A DNA stretch of 64,000 bases from Micrasema longulum (GCA_022494885.1 JAGVSM010001283.1:1-64000), one strand, 5' to 3'. Positions 33,369 through 44,800 are shown, numbered from the stretch's first letter. Numbers and translations: made by a program. Notes: a model not told the origin generated them from the letters alone.

Positions 33369-33620
33369 ATGTTAGGTTTTGCCGCGACTAATATTTGTGT
33401 ACTTTCTAAGGCCTCGTGTACAAAAACTCTAAAGATTATAGAATACTTAAAACTACGACTTAATAGCCCGTTTTGTCAAATTCTGGAATGGCAAACAACA
33501 GGAAAGTTGCGAGGTGATATCAATGCGCTGCGAGTGGGGGTCTTAATTTGGGCTTGTGTGGGTACAGCGCGCGCAATTTGTACTTATGATTTCGATGAAT
33601 ATATGTTATGTATACAGTAA
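33369..33620 (+). CDS. Unidentified 83-codon ORF (doubtful)
   Basis: Opens after gttttcggtgccATG and encodes MLGFAATNICVLSKASCTKT with a later hydrophobic run (LRVGVLIWACVGTARAICTY). The composition is more balanced than the surroundings. There is no known domain and no clear splice signals, and it may be part of an unrecognised repeat. I would not treat it as a gene without transcript support. Confidence 0.15.
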   Translation: MLGFAATNICVLSKASCTKTLKIIEYLKLRLNSPFCQILEWQTTGKLRGDINALRVGVLIWACVGTARAICTYDFDEYMLCIQ

Positions 33621-33719
33621 TTTTATTTCATTAATTTTAATTTTCTTTCTGACCAACAAAATAAAAAAATTCTCCAAATAACTAGAGCAACGAATGTAAT
33701 TTCATGTTGACAAAATGAA

Positions 33720-34512
33720 GATCCGACGGAAGTATCAAGAATACTCTCAATTTATTTTTTTTCTTAAGTGTTCTCTTCAATCCGTGCCTCATGTCTAAGG
33801 ATGGTGATTACGCCTGACTCCAGGCATGGCTCGTCTGTGGACAGTCTTTCCATCTGGAACGGTCTTGTGCTCTTCTATAGGCATTCGTCAGAGGTGATTC
33901 TGATAATTCAGTGACTGTGCCTCTCCATCTTTTCGGTTGACGTCCACGCGACCTTGTCTTTTCGATACTTCTCAGGAGAATAGTTTTCTCCAAACTTTCC
34001 CGAGTCTCCCCTGGAAATATGCCCAAAGAACTGTAGGATTCTTTTCTTGTACATCAGTCTTTTCCCCTATGTCCAGTTCCTGAAAAATAGATGCATTCGT
34101 ACGTCTGGCCGTCTACGGAAACCGCAGCACTCACCGCCAACACCACATCTCGAAAGCTTCGATTTTATAAAAAAATTAATCGATATTTTTTTCTTATGTG
34201 TAAGCCTTCTTTTATTCCTATTTTTATTTAAATTTACATTAAATACAATTTCACTTATTAAATAATTCGGCATAAAATAAAGTTTTATTACCTTCACTCC
34301 CAAGTATTTAAAAATCTTGGCTCTTTTGATGGCCTGACAAAGTCAGGTAATTTTTAGCATCTAGGCACAAAATGTTACAAATACGAGTAAAAATCGTTTT
34401 TATAATATTTATTTTCAAACAACGCTTGCAGATAGCGTAGTAGGTCCATCAACAATGACTTAAAGGCAAATGGCTAAGTCGTCACAGCTTCATCAGCATA
34501 CTGTAGGTAGTA
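33720..34512 (-). pseudogene. RTE-like LINE reverse transcriptase C-terminal fragment
   Basis: In order on the minus strand: a YADE variant of the YADD motif (34489-34510), RAKIFKYLGVKV, KIEAFEMWCW, and then RSIEKTRSRGRQPKRWRGT followed by AYRRAQDRSRWK. FKYLG, IEAFEMW and the RGR-x-P-x-RW...A-x-DR-x-RW end are standard for RTE-type LINEs. Frameshifts separate the segments and stops interrupt the frame. Confidence 0.75.
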
Positions 34513-34514
34513 GA

Positions 34515-35225
34515 GTTTTTGGGAGGAGGAAAAGATGGATATTCTCCCGTCTGATGATATGATATTGGTTTTCTTTTTAAAAATCCGTGAGGATTATAAA
34601 AAGGAATGGTCAAGAGACGTAGCTTTGTTGAACTCCAGTGATGATTCTTAATCACCGACAGTATCGTCAGTTCTAATCCAGCTGTCGCGGTTCAAATAAA
34701 CGCTGTAAATTTACATTTTTTCATATGTATTCATGCATATGAAATCATGTTGCCTTTATTTTATTTGGTCAACCCCTGGAATCAATAAGGGGTGAAATTC
34801 TCCCTGTTTACAAACCAAAGACTGATTTACCCCTATCTCGATCGCGGGACAGAAAAAGAATTCATCTGATCAAGTAAAAAGGGTTTCTGTAAGTGTGGTC
34901 ATATATCATGTCGTAAATTAACAAAGATATCCCCGTCTGAGTGACTGGATAGACTCCGTACGAGTTTTATGTTTACGACCACTGAAATACACACTAAATA
35001 TACGTAAGAAACATTTTTTATTAAAAAAGGGCAAAAGAGTGTTAATTTTTAAATAAGTTTTCTTTGGGTCGGGTCTACGGATAAAATTAGCTCAATAAAG
35101 GATGAAACTTTAAACTTAATGTTTGCAATAACTTCTGAACTTACACTTCGCTGTTTTTTATTTCATTTAAATGTACAATTTTATTCAGTTCCGTGAATTT
35201 CAGCGCTTTAAGAAAACACCCGTTG
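34515..35225. other. No recognised feature
   Basis: AT-rich with a GC-richer part at 34780-34960. It could be upstream sequence of the LINE on the minus strand or of the 35248 fragment, but no motif is visible. Confidence 0.3.
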
Positions 35226-35229
35226 AACA

Positions 35230-36060
35230 GAATTTTATTATTATTTATTGTGTATGCAGACAATTGGTAGAATTCCATATCATAATTTGACAAACAAAAA
35301 TAAACCTGAACCATTACACATAGAAAATAAAGGCCATAGACTCAATCTGTTAGAACAACTAGAAATAATAAAAAATGATAATAACCCTGCTAATATACTT
35401 ATAAATGAACAGTTAAACCTAGTTAATTCACATTTACTTAATATTTTCAAAAAATATAAACTAAATTATTAATAATTGTAATCTTGTAATTGTAAATTTG
35501 TTATTCCATATTATGTACGATTATAATATTTTTTTATTATGTACCTACAAATATATAAAAACTTGTCATGTTCCCAATAAATTTAATTAAAATGAAATAA
35601 TATTATAAAATATGAATGTATTTTTACCTTAGTTGACATTAAACATGAATAAACCTGTGTAAAACACCAATGTAGAGTTTCAACAATAATTTTCAAAATA
35701 AACATGTATAAATGGAATCAATATTTTTATAATTATTATATTAACTTTAAAGTCATACCCTTACAAATGCTTTTAAATAATGGAAGATTTTTCCTCAATA
35801 TAACTAAAAAAATTCTCTAATATACTCAGTATACCCTATTTGAATTTTAATAACTCTACTTATTTTGGCTTGTATAGAAATCCACAAACATAAAATAGCA
35901 ATTATTTTTAGTATATAAGGAAACTTTGCAAATATTTGAGTTAGTTTGTTTGAAAATGTCCTAACAAGACGAAACGCGTCACAATATACCCTTTGTATAT
36001 ATTATAAAAAACAAAGTAGAATTATAATCCAATAAACTTGTTTTATTTTGGATACATTAC
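35230..36060 (+). mobile_element. Probable Penelope-like element 3' end
   Basis: A frame ending at 35472 (HIENKGHRLNLLEQLEIIKN, then NEQLNLVNSHLLNIFKK) resembles the tail following the GIY-YIG endonuclease of Penelope-like elements, where KG-x-x-LNLLEQLEI and ILNEQL-type text is common. About 500 bases downstream is aagacgaaacgcgtcacaat, like the acgaaacgcgtc word found near the ends of such elements. The catalytic domains are not in the window. The assignment is tentative. Confidence 0.35.
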
Positions 36061-36184
36061 CAAATATAATTTTTTTCATTTCAATTCAATTATTTTTTTT
36101 AAATATAACATATGCATTGGAAAAATATATTTAATACGTACAAATAATAAAAAAGAAAAAAAAAATACACGAAAGAGACTCATG

Positions 36185-36600
36185 TCAAAGTAGTAGAAGA
36201 ATCCTGCTCCGGAAAACCCCTTCGGATACATGAAACAGATCAATATCCTGAGCGATGTTGTTCAGCATATCGGTAGGCCTTCCAACAGGCATAACCATAG
36301 GCGGGTTGGCCCTGAATATCGGAATATGAAACAATCTATGCTGACGCTGTCTTAGGTAATTATCAGGAACATACAAACCAATGCTCATCATAATTTCATA
36401 ATTATCGATCATACCGCGCAACAATTGATAAAAATGTGTAGTCAAATACACATTCCTTCTAGTCTCTAAACTGTTGTAGCCAAGCATACCCCGGAGAAAC
36501 TCGGTCGAGTAGAGCCAAGGATAATACTCGCACTCTCGCATGTAGAGATATCTTAGAAACTTCTTTTTGATTTTTACTATCATAATTTTATGACATAACA
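36185..36600 (-). pseudogene. LINE reverse transcriptase C-terminal fragment
   Basis: A long open stretch reads FLRYLYMRECEYYPWLYSTE, FLRGMLGYNSLETRRNVYLT, GLYVPDNYLRQRQHRLFHIP and ends with AQDIDLFHVSEGVF. The FLRYLY...LGY-x-SLE-x-RR...VP-x-x-x-x-R-x-R-x-LF...D-x-D-x-F pattern is the C-terminal region of a LINE family common in insects. It is cut at its N-terminal side by the tail of a second LINE (36618 onward). No in-frame stop occurs in about 130 codons, so it is relatively young. Confidence 0.7.
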
Positions 36601-36605
36601 TACAA

Positions 36606-37140
36606 TAATTAAACATATACTACTACTACTACGACTACTATCACGCCATTTCCCCGTAAGGGTAGGCAGATAAAATAGACCGCCACACACGTCTATCCTG
36701 GCATACATTCCTAGCTTCTTCCACATTCATACATCTTGTCATACATGCCCTTCGGTTCTGTCTGCTTTTGACATGACCAGACTTAAGGTTTTGGTTTATT
36801 TGATCATGCCACGTCTTCCTTGGTCGTCCTCGTCCCACGTTGCCGTTTATTTCAGCCGTATATACTTGTTTTACCATTCTTTTGTCGTCCATTCGTTCTA
36901 CGGGACCAAACCATCTCAGAGCCCCTTTTTTAATCTTATCAATTATACTTGACTCAGATTTACGTTTTCACCTGATTTCATCATTCGTAACCCTGTCATA
37001 CATTGATTTCCCAAACATTTGTCTAAGAGATCGCATTTCAACCGCGTTCCCTCGGCTTTTATCCTTCCTCTGCCAATTCCATGTTTCATTTCCATACATA
37101 AGTGTTGGGACTAAAAATCCGTGAATCAAACATGATTTTA
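36606..37140 (-). pseudogene. 5'-truncated LINE (C-terminus plus 3' tail with TAG run)
   Basis: The minus translation reads FLVPTLMYGNETWNWQRKDK, NAVEMRSLRQMFGKSMYDRV, IIDKIKKGALRWFGPVERMD, and then INGNVGRGRPRKTWHDQI. These are the standard final blocks of an RTE/Jockey-like LINE protein. Its 3' end is cttacggggaaatggcgtga followed by tagtagt repeats (36606-36640). One stop interrupts the frame at 36969-36971. It appears to be inserted next to or into the 36185-36600 LINE. Confidence 0.8.
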
Positions 37141-37830
37141 TTTATTAATTTTATGTTTGAAATAACATACCAACTAAAATAATAATAATAATACAAAATT
37201 CAGATTTATCTATTTCGTATTAAAATTACAATTTTGTATGGTTATATTTTTTTTTGTCTTTTTTGATAACGAATATTAATAAAAAAAACGTAATTACATA
37301 TATATGTGTTTATAAAATAGTTGATTAAATCTACGAATTTTTTAATTGACATTGTCTTTCTACAAAATGTTGGCAAGAATAATATGAAATCTGATATTGG
37401 CGCCTTTAGATTCAAGTCACATAATTTTCATTATTTGTCTTACCTTGGGGTTGTTTATTACTATTCCAAATACGTTATTCCGATTTCTTTTCTCAAATAT
37501 CGCACCCTTGGAAGTATGCTGTCGTTATTTTTAATTTGACAGTTTTGAGTTGTTATTAATACATTTTAACCTGTGTTTTTTACTAAGAAAAACACCCACG
37601 TTCAACTCACGTCAAGATTACCATATACTTTAATATTATTTGAAATCAATTTGGTAAAATATCTAAAAAATCATTGCAGTTGTTTTGATACTACAATATT
37701 TTTGGAGTTTTATGACAGTCAAATGAGAAAATAGAAAAGAATTTGACATTTTAATGGTAATTTATATATTTTATTTATTTATTATCATATTATATTAAAT
37801 ACCCAAAATTATAATTTATACAAAGCTGCT
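37140..37830. other. AT-rich stretch, nothing recognised
   Basis: A 72-codon plus frame (37321-37539) has no motif and AT-driven composition. Confidence 0.4.
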
Positions 37831-37837
37831 TTAACTG

Positions 37838-38290
37838 GTTATTTACCCCGTTCTAAGACAGTCAAAAAAATATAAAAAACAGTAATCAATATATAGAAAC
37901 ATGTATAAAGATAGAGAACAAAATGAAAAACAAAGTAAAAAATGGAATAAAAACATGGTTAAAAATGTAGTTAAAACATAGTAAAAATGTAGTAAAAAAA
38001 GGAAGCAAAAACACAGTAAAAACAAAGTAATAAATATAGTGAAAACATAGAAAAAAACATATATATATTTGCACATAAAAATATTTAAAAACTCAGTAAA
38101 ATGCGAAATAAAAACAGAATACACATTAAGAAACATATTTAAAGTCATAGTAAAAATATGAATGTATGTGTATAGCAAAAAGCATATTAAAAAAACATAG
38201 CCAAATACCAAGTAGAAAGAGAAAAAAACATATTCAAAAATAAAGTAAACGATGCAATAAAAACAAATACATAGTAAAATCAAATTATGA
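37838..38290. repeat. A-rich degenerate tandem repeat
   Basis: After tttaccccgttctaagaca comes about 430 bases of aaaaacatagtaaaa-like units of irregular 12-20 base spacing. This gives a 146-codon Phe/Leu/Tyr-rich frame on the minus strand that is only a by-product of the repeat. Confidence 0.7.
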
Positions 38291-39260
38291 AGATCTTAAA
38301 AAAATAAATCAGTTAAAAACTAAAAATATATGTTAAAAAATCAAATTAAAACATGTGTTGGTCATCTAACAGCCACCATCAACCCCTCAGACTCTCTGCG
38401 ACCAATTTCTCTGACCAAAGCAGTCAACAACCTTTTTAGCTTGTGGTTCTTGCAACATTTCCATGCCTCTGGCATTATATTATATAGCTTATATACATTA
38501 AGTAACGAGCATTAATAAAATTTAAAATGTTTATTTTTGCTCTCCTGCAGAATGGCCGATTTAACAATTTCTTTGTAAATCCTGATGAGCTATTATGTCT
38601 CGCTCAATCATATTTAAGTTTTTAAAAAAAAATTAGAATCTTTTATTATTGCAAAAAAACTGTAAATCTCATTTCAATCCTTGCTAAAGTTCACTAGATG
38701 TATTTCCTCTTTGTAAAGCACATTTGAAAATGGCATCGCTCGTGTTTTCATAATGACAGCTGTACTCAAATTTTTAAAAACCGTATATTATCGCAATAGC
38801 TGGGTGAGAGTTCAAGACTTTATGTTAAACTCAGTTGGTATCCTTTTAATAAAACAAAATTTAACTCGATTTGATCTTGTATAAGGAAATTTTTTCTCCA
38901 CATGATTTCGTGACCTAGCTGAGTTGTATTACGAGTTTTGAGAGTTAACAAGTGTCAGAAATCGAAATTAGTTCCTGGTTTCATTTGTTACTTTCTTATG
39001 CACACTATTGAATTATATTGAATAAAAATACACTTAACGAAAGAAAAACTTTTAAAATTAATCTATTTAATAAAACGATATTAAAAAAGCTAAAAAGATA
39101 ATAACTGTTATTACTTAAGGGAACAACTAAAGAAATACTATAGAAAACTTAAATGCCGTATAAAGTAAACTTGATCACTCAATATAATGTTGATATCATA
39201 AATATGCGATTTTTTTCAACATACGAATTGATTTTCACACTCATGACTTTCTGCGGAAGC
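38290..39260. other. No recognised feature
   Basis: A GC-richer 38350-38480 block is unidentified and the rest is AT-rich. Confidence 0.4.
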
Positions 39261-39264
39261 GTTG

Positions 39265-39415
39265 CTAGATTTTTTTTACCACAACAGTGATGAATTAACA
39301 CAAAACACCCAGATTTAAGAAAATTCACATTTAATTTCTGTGTTTTTACCGGGAATCGAACCCAGAACCTTCCATGCGTGAGTCAAGTGTCTTGACCACT
39401 CCACTACAAAAGCCG
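39265..39415 (-). repeat. SINE family A copy
   Basis: Minus-strand A head (B box ttctgggttcgattcccggt, agtggtcaagacacttgact) and body (cttaaatctgggtgttttgtg, tcatcactgttgtggt). Confidence 0.8.
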
Positions 39416-39514
39416 CCTATGCAACATCTTCATTAACTAGTCGAATGATTGATGGAGCATCATTTTACTGGTCAAATCGTTTGGTTACAAATGTCATTTA
39501 AATAGGTTAGATAA

Positions 39515-40150
39515 TTTTACAATGTTTTGAGTATGTCCAAATGCTTGCAGACTGGCTGGATTTTCTCCCCAGGGAGTTGTTCATATTTCAATTTGTTGCA
39601 ACAGAAAGGGAAAACATTTTTGAGAAGGGAATATGGTAGTCTAGCCATTTACAGGGCTTATGATCTATCATTGGATGGTTTAAGTGGCCACTTTATACAC
39701 GGTATAACATTCAACATTCTGCCTATGTTTGAACATCCACATTTCCTCAACTCTTCCATCTGTTGACTTTTGTGAAGTAAAAGAGCTGAAACCTTTATCA
39801 TGTGGGTGAGATTCATTCGGCTGAACCAATTCACCTACTAGGCAACGCCTGAAAACAATTTTCCAATATTTTTCACTTCTTATTTTTTACCAGGTAGTTC
39901 ATTCAACAATGTTTTGAGTATACCCAAATGCTTGCAGACTGGCTGGATTTTCTCCCTAGGGAGTTCACAAAAGCCAACAGACGGAAGGCTTTAGAAAATT
40001 TGGATGTTCAAACATAGGCAGAATGGTGAATGTTACACAGCGTGTAAAGTGGCCACTTAAACCAGCCAATGACAGGTCATAAGCCCTGTAAATGCCTAGA
40101 CTCCCATATTCCCTTCTCAAAAATGTTTTCTCTCTCTGTTGCAACAAATT
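39515..40150. mobile_element. Family R composite: forward unit followed by second left end and reverse arm
   Basis: 39515-39890 is a plus-orientation R unit (ctccccagggag, aagtggccacttta, ggcaacgcctgaaaacaat). At 39905 a second left end starts (gcttgcagactggctggatt, ctccctagggag). It is joined directly to a minus-orientation arm (acacagcgtgtaaagtggcc, gacaggtcataagccctgta). Two units are thus head-to-tail and a third is inverted. Confidence 0.75.
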
Positions 40151-40159
40151 TTAATAGCT

Positions 40160-40940
40160 AATTTTAGTTTACATTTTGTTAATCAGTATGTGAAAGAAGA
40201 TGGTGAAATACTTCTTTAGTCAAACCATGGTGTATTTCTGGGGGTGCTTTATATATTTGATGTTAATTGCCAATTGATAATACTGATATTCATCAAAGTT
40301 ATAGGGCAAAAGTACGGTTTTTACTTCAACTGGCTTTTTCTTAATTTTAAAAAACTTTTGATCATAAATCAGCAAAGTTTTATTTCAATCAAAGTAATCC
40401 ACTTCATATTCAAAACTGTCACTGGATTTCCAATAACTAATCTCCATTTTCCGCTAACTTCCACCGCGCGGAAATAAAGAAACTTGTACATTCTTCGGAA
40501 TCTCTGGAATCGTAGGTCTACGTGGCTTCACTGTAATCTAGATATTCGTGTGTAGGTACGCGCACTAGGTCCGCATATCTGTGGATCTCAGGCGGCGAAT
40601 AGCGAGATGGGAGTTCTGAAAAAATTTGGAAAAGACTCATAAATTTAGGTTATGCTAATGCGGTTTGTTTTGGGAAAGGCCCAGATCTAACAAGGAATAG
40701 AAAATAACTTTTTAAGATATACAGCTGGTGGGCAACTCCATGTAAATACGCTGTAAAATGTACTAGTATTTAAAATTGTTATAAGTCCTCCCATGTATTG
40801 AAGGAAAAAGACCGAGTGACTGATGTGCCAATACAATAGTTATAAAGTTGGGTACATTTTTTTCAGAATTTTAAGTTGCGTCGTATAAGCTTACACCGAC
40901 GGATATCGGTCAGAAAATTTGGCGTATATATTTTACGACT
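40160..40940. other. No recognised feature
   Basis: Mixed composition around 40480-40640, no motif found. Confidence 0.4.
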
Positions 40941-40944
40941 TTTG

Positions 40945-41125
40945 TGGCCTCCGTGGTGTAGTAGTCAAGACGCTTGACTCATGCACGGAAGGTTCCGGGT
41001 TCAATTCCCGGTAAAAACACAGAAATTAAATGTGAATTTTCTCAAGCCTGGGTGTTCTGTATTGTATTTCACAACTTTAATTGGGCCTCCTGGCCTGTTG
41101 TGGCGCAAAAAAAGTTAATTTGTAA
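40945..41125 (+). repeat. SINE family A, well-preserved copy
   Basis: Plus-strand head ggcctccgtggtgtagtagt, B box gttccgggttcaattcccgg, body ctcaagcctgggtgttctgt and attgggcctcctggcctgtt, then an A-rich end. Confidence 0.85.
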
Positions 41126-41599
41126 TATATGTATAAAATCAATGATTTTATATCACAAAAAACAGTAATTGTTTATACGAATGAGGAAGTTCGAGAGTTT
41201 GTTATTTTTATTTTTATTTGTAAATATATTATCAAACTTAGCCTAAAAATTCAAAGAAAAATAAATATGTATCGTATTATAAACGCCATGATTTCTTTAA
41301 GTTTGGAATTTTTTTAATTACTCCAAATGTGACATCACAAGTCACGGCAAATTCTGCCGATTGGTGAATTAACTTCTTGTAAACCGGATATTTATCATTC
41401 GTTGATTCAGAAAAATTAGTGACGTTGATCAAAGGTGTTTTTCAAAAATATGTTTTATCTTTTTTTTTCAATACATTCTCAAGAAAGAAAAATTTAATTC
41501 TTTAATTTTTACCGTGGGTAAGAAAACATTTTTAAAAATTATATTTGAACATTTTTATAAACAACTGTTTTAAGTATTTATCCTTCAAATCCGTAACAT

Positions 41600-41895
41600 T
41601 TTAACTCATCATCATCAAACCCATATCCGGACATGTGGTACGTATCTCGATCACCTGTTGCCGTACGTAAGGTAATTAGTCTTACGATTCAGGAGCTAGC
41701 CCAGGGACAATGAAATACTTCAGTGGGAAATTACCTTTAAAAACAAATGTTTTTTGTCAATTAGATTTGAAACCGGGACCTTAAGCATGGAAAATGAATG
41801 TGCCAACTGACAAACGGAGTTTTTTTTTACTCGATTTCCTTTAATTAGGATTTTTACCCGAGTGCAACATTCGAGTCAAAAATATTCTTAATCAA
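41600..41895 (-). repeat. SINE family B, diverged
   Basis: Starts with catcatcatcaaacccatat on the plus strand and keeps acgtaaggtaattagtctta, ccagggacaatgaaatactt and a decayed head (gaaaccgggacc, gtgccaactgac). Confidence 0.6.
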
Positions 41896-41899
41896 TTCA

Positions 41900-42415
41900 T
41901 ACGAGTACCATTATTAAGTTCTCGATAACTGGCTGGATCCTTCACCCAGCCAGGTTTTTAAAATAAGAATATTCCATTTATTTAAAATTACACTTGTTTA
42001 AATATAAATGAACTTGTTAAGACTTTTTAGGCTGTGCCCGTGTCAAACCATAATAATTAACAAAAAAAATACATAGTGAAATTAATTTGATTAAATTATA
42101 ATGACATGGGATTCAATAAAATAACAATCCAGAAAAACAGGGTAAAAGTAAGAAATAACCAAGTTCCAAAGAATACAATGTAAAAAAGATAATCAGATAT
42201 AAATATTAAAATAAAAATTATACAAATTTAGATTTGTACATAATGAAATATATGAAATAATAGATTCGTTGAAATCAATAGAAAAAAAAACATGTATATA
42301 CATAATTGAAATATGATTTCTAGAAACTCACTCTATACTATAGTAAGAAATGGGAATAATAAATAATATGCAAGACAAGAGAAAGTACCAAATTAAATAA
42401 TACAAAAATACATTA
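41900..42415. other. A-rich stretch, nothing recognised
   Basis: Purine-rich composition resembling 37838-38290, but no regular unit. Confidence 0.35.
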
Positions 42416-42417
42416 TT

Positions 42418-42515
42418 ATTCCTGGACTGGCACCCGAAGCGTAGGGCTGTTCACCTTACCTTCATGTATCAGATGGTTGAACAACGCTGCATTTGAAAAG
42501 GGGATTATGATGATT
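42418..42515 (+). repeat. SINE family B 3' fragment
   Basis: cctggactggcacccgaagcg, ttcaccttaccttcatgtat and a gattatgatgatt end. The head is missing. Confidence 0.65.
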
Positions 42516-42999
42516 GTAAACGTTTTTTGAATATTTTGAATAGAGTTTTTATTTTTCTTATTTGTATATACTTGACGTGGAGTAGTCCAGACGATGATAT
42601 TTTTTTTATAAAATATATCTTCCTCTTAGAATGGAGGGAAGCAGGAATTTGAAAATGTTTTGATTTATGTCGCATTTACATGCAAATATTGTTTAGAAAA
42701 TGAAAATAACACTCCTAAGTATAACTAAAGCCGTTTATCATAATATTTCATAAACCGGTAGGTAGGAGCCTCTTTGTTATATTAATTTAAGTAGAAAAAA
42801 AAGCTTAGCTTTGTTAGGAACTTAGAAGTAAGAGGACTGATACAAAAACCTCTGAAAGCAATTATTGACTGAAACACATATTGTGAACTGTTGATGCCTT
42901 TTGAGGGCTTTAACTACGTTTACCTGCTTTACAAACCTGGATATATACTACTGATAATTCATTTGTAATTTGAGTAAGAACTAAAGTATGCGGTACATT

Positions 43000-43372
43000 G
43001 ATTTGGGGAACGCACAGGAGTTGGCAGTCAATAGAAAGGAAACAAGGGAGTAGATGGGGATTCAAATACCAATTAGAACCCTATCTCCAAGATACTTATC
43101 GGACCTATGTATTAGGAAAAATACATGTCAAAGAAAATTATTTATTAGGTTCGCATTTGATTCATGTAAAGGAAAACTTTTCGAAGTTTGGCGCTGTCCA
43201 AACACTAGGTTCGGAGATGGTATTTTTACCTCTATCGGCCCCTCTTCCTGAAACCTTCCGAGTTTTCCGCCTTCACACTTCCGAGTCATCGACAGTCCCA
43301 TTCAGTCCAGATCTCAACTGAAATTTTGCTTCTTTAATTTATTATAGGAACATTTAATTAAAAATCAGAAAA
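43000..43372 (+). pseudogene. LINE reverse transcriptase C-terminal fragment
   Basis: One plus frame reads CPNTRFGDGIFTSIGPSS, then a stop, then a segment ending SRSQLKFCFFNLL. TRFGDR-x-F-x-x-x-GP-x-x-WN-x-LPS...FRSQLK-x-LF is the usual ending of CR1/Rex-like LINEs. The preceding RKLFIRFAFDSCKGKLF may be linked. Two alternative open frames of similar length overlap here and neither is a gene. Confidence 0.6.
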
Positions 43373-44008
43373 TATACCTAAAATTTATTAATATCTACAG
43401 AATTTTTTCAAGCCATTGATGTACCTGTGCCTTATATACTTTAAAATATTCGGCAAGACAGATTTGGAAATGGACATCGTCATCCTCCGCTAAGCAACAT
43501 GCCCTTTTTTACATTTTGAGAAAGATGCAAGGACTATTTTTCTATCAAATTGAATAAAATGTTTCCACCAAAAATGAAGTCAGCTGAAAAGAAACTTTAT
43601 TTAAAAAGATAAATAAAAAACTGGTTGAAGAGAATAAGTATAGAAAAAATAAATATTTGAATGACAATAATTCATTTATTATATATACGGCCTAAGACAA
43701 TAACGACAGTTTTACAAAGAAACATATATTTTTATTCTTCGTCCCAGTGAAAAGTTCTCACCCTCCGAAAGTGCCAGGCTACTGTGTGGAAAAGGAGAGT
43801 TTACATTTTGAGTAATTTTACCCCTCCTAAGCTCAGATCTGTAAAATATTAAACTATTAGGCAAGGAGCGAGCATTTTAACATCCTCAAGTTTAACCAGT
43901 GGTCCCTCGAGGATGAGACTCCTTTTATTATGCAAAGCATCTCACTCACATGTGTATAGATGTTTCCTTATCTGAGCTGCAAAACCTACAATTAAAACAA
44001 CACAGCAG

Positions 44009-44230
44009 GCGCGTGGCGCAGTTGGTTAGACGGCTATTTGTGAAACTGGCGTCGCGGGTTCGATTCTCGCCAGTTGCAAGAAAAAAATCCAAGAAATATT
44101 TTTTTTTCAATTGGTCTTGGTATTGTGGTATATTTTTCATTACCTCCTTCCATATTCCCTCTATCTTACCTGCTGATAAGCCTCAAAATAGAGGCTTAGT
44201 GGGTTATTCATTTAACATTTTTTTTTTTTT
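44009..44230 (+). repeat. SINE family D copy 1
   Basis: tRNA-like head gcgtggcgcagttggttaga, B box gtcgcgggttcgattctcgc, then caagaaatatttttttttca, ttggtattgtggtatatttt and ctgctgataagcctc. It matches 52822-53045 throughout. The head is the closest to a real tRNA, but the shared body shows it is a SINE. Confidence 0.8.
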
Positions 44231-44309
44231 TTTAAGTTTCCAAATGGTTTATTCTAGCAAGATGTTTGTTCAATCTGCAGCCTAAGAAACTGAAATGATG
44301 AAACTGATG

Positions 44310-44800
44310 AATAAAGTTTTGTACAATAAACATATAAAACTTCGAGCTAAACCACGTCAATCCATCTTCATCCAACACTATTTTAGTAGCGAAGAGTTCT
44401 ACAAAAGGCGGAAGATCTATCCCAAAGAATTCCAAGTTGTGTGACGAATTGACTAATCTACACATTCTGGATATTGAGTAATAGCAGATTTTGACCTCTG
44501 GTGACATAATTGGGAACATGAAAATAAATTGATTTCAATAGAAATGGGACATCACTTATAGTATTGAGTATTTTGGAAATGCATATAAGGTCCATCTCCG
44601 ATTTACGTTTCTCCAATGAAGGCGGATTAAGAAATTGCTCTATTTCAAAATAGAAATTATTACCCCTTTATGATGTTGGACAGACTCGATATGGTAATTA
44701 TGAGTCCCATAGAATGAACACCAAATTGGAGAAGCAAGTTCTTATGGATTCCAACTATTGAGCAATAAAGAATTTTAAAGACATGTGAAATTTACAACAA
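44310..44800 (-). pseudogene. LINE reverse transcriptase C-terminal fragment
   Basis: A minus frame reads PPSLEKRKSEMDLICISKIL, then SDVPFLLKSIYFHVPNY, preceded by HNYHIESVQHHKG. This matches the ...IE-x-VQ...SLE-x-RR-x-x-x-DL-x-x-x-x-K-x-L...D-x-P-x-LL...F-x-VP-x-Y end of insect LINEs. Stops and frame changes are present. A 95-codon alternative frame (44232-44519) overlaps it and is not a gene. Confidence 0.6.

Noticed and set aside
37843..38283. 146-codon hydrophobic membrane protein
   Set aside because: The Phe/Leu/Tyr-rich product is a by-product of an A-rich degenerate tandem repeat read on the minus strand.
39965..40147. 60-codon ORF similar to one at 39527-39766
   Set aside because: Both are chance frames through opposite arms of a family R element.
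42998..43321. 107-codon ORF as a gene
   Set aside because: Another frame of the same stretch matches the end of a LINE protein, so this frame is incidental.
44232..44519. 95-codon minus-strand ORF as a gene
   Set aside because: Overlaps a decayed LINE reverse transcriptase C-terminus in another frame.
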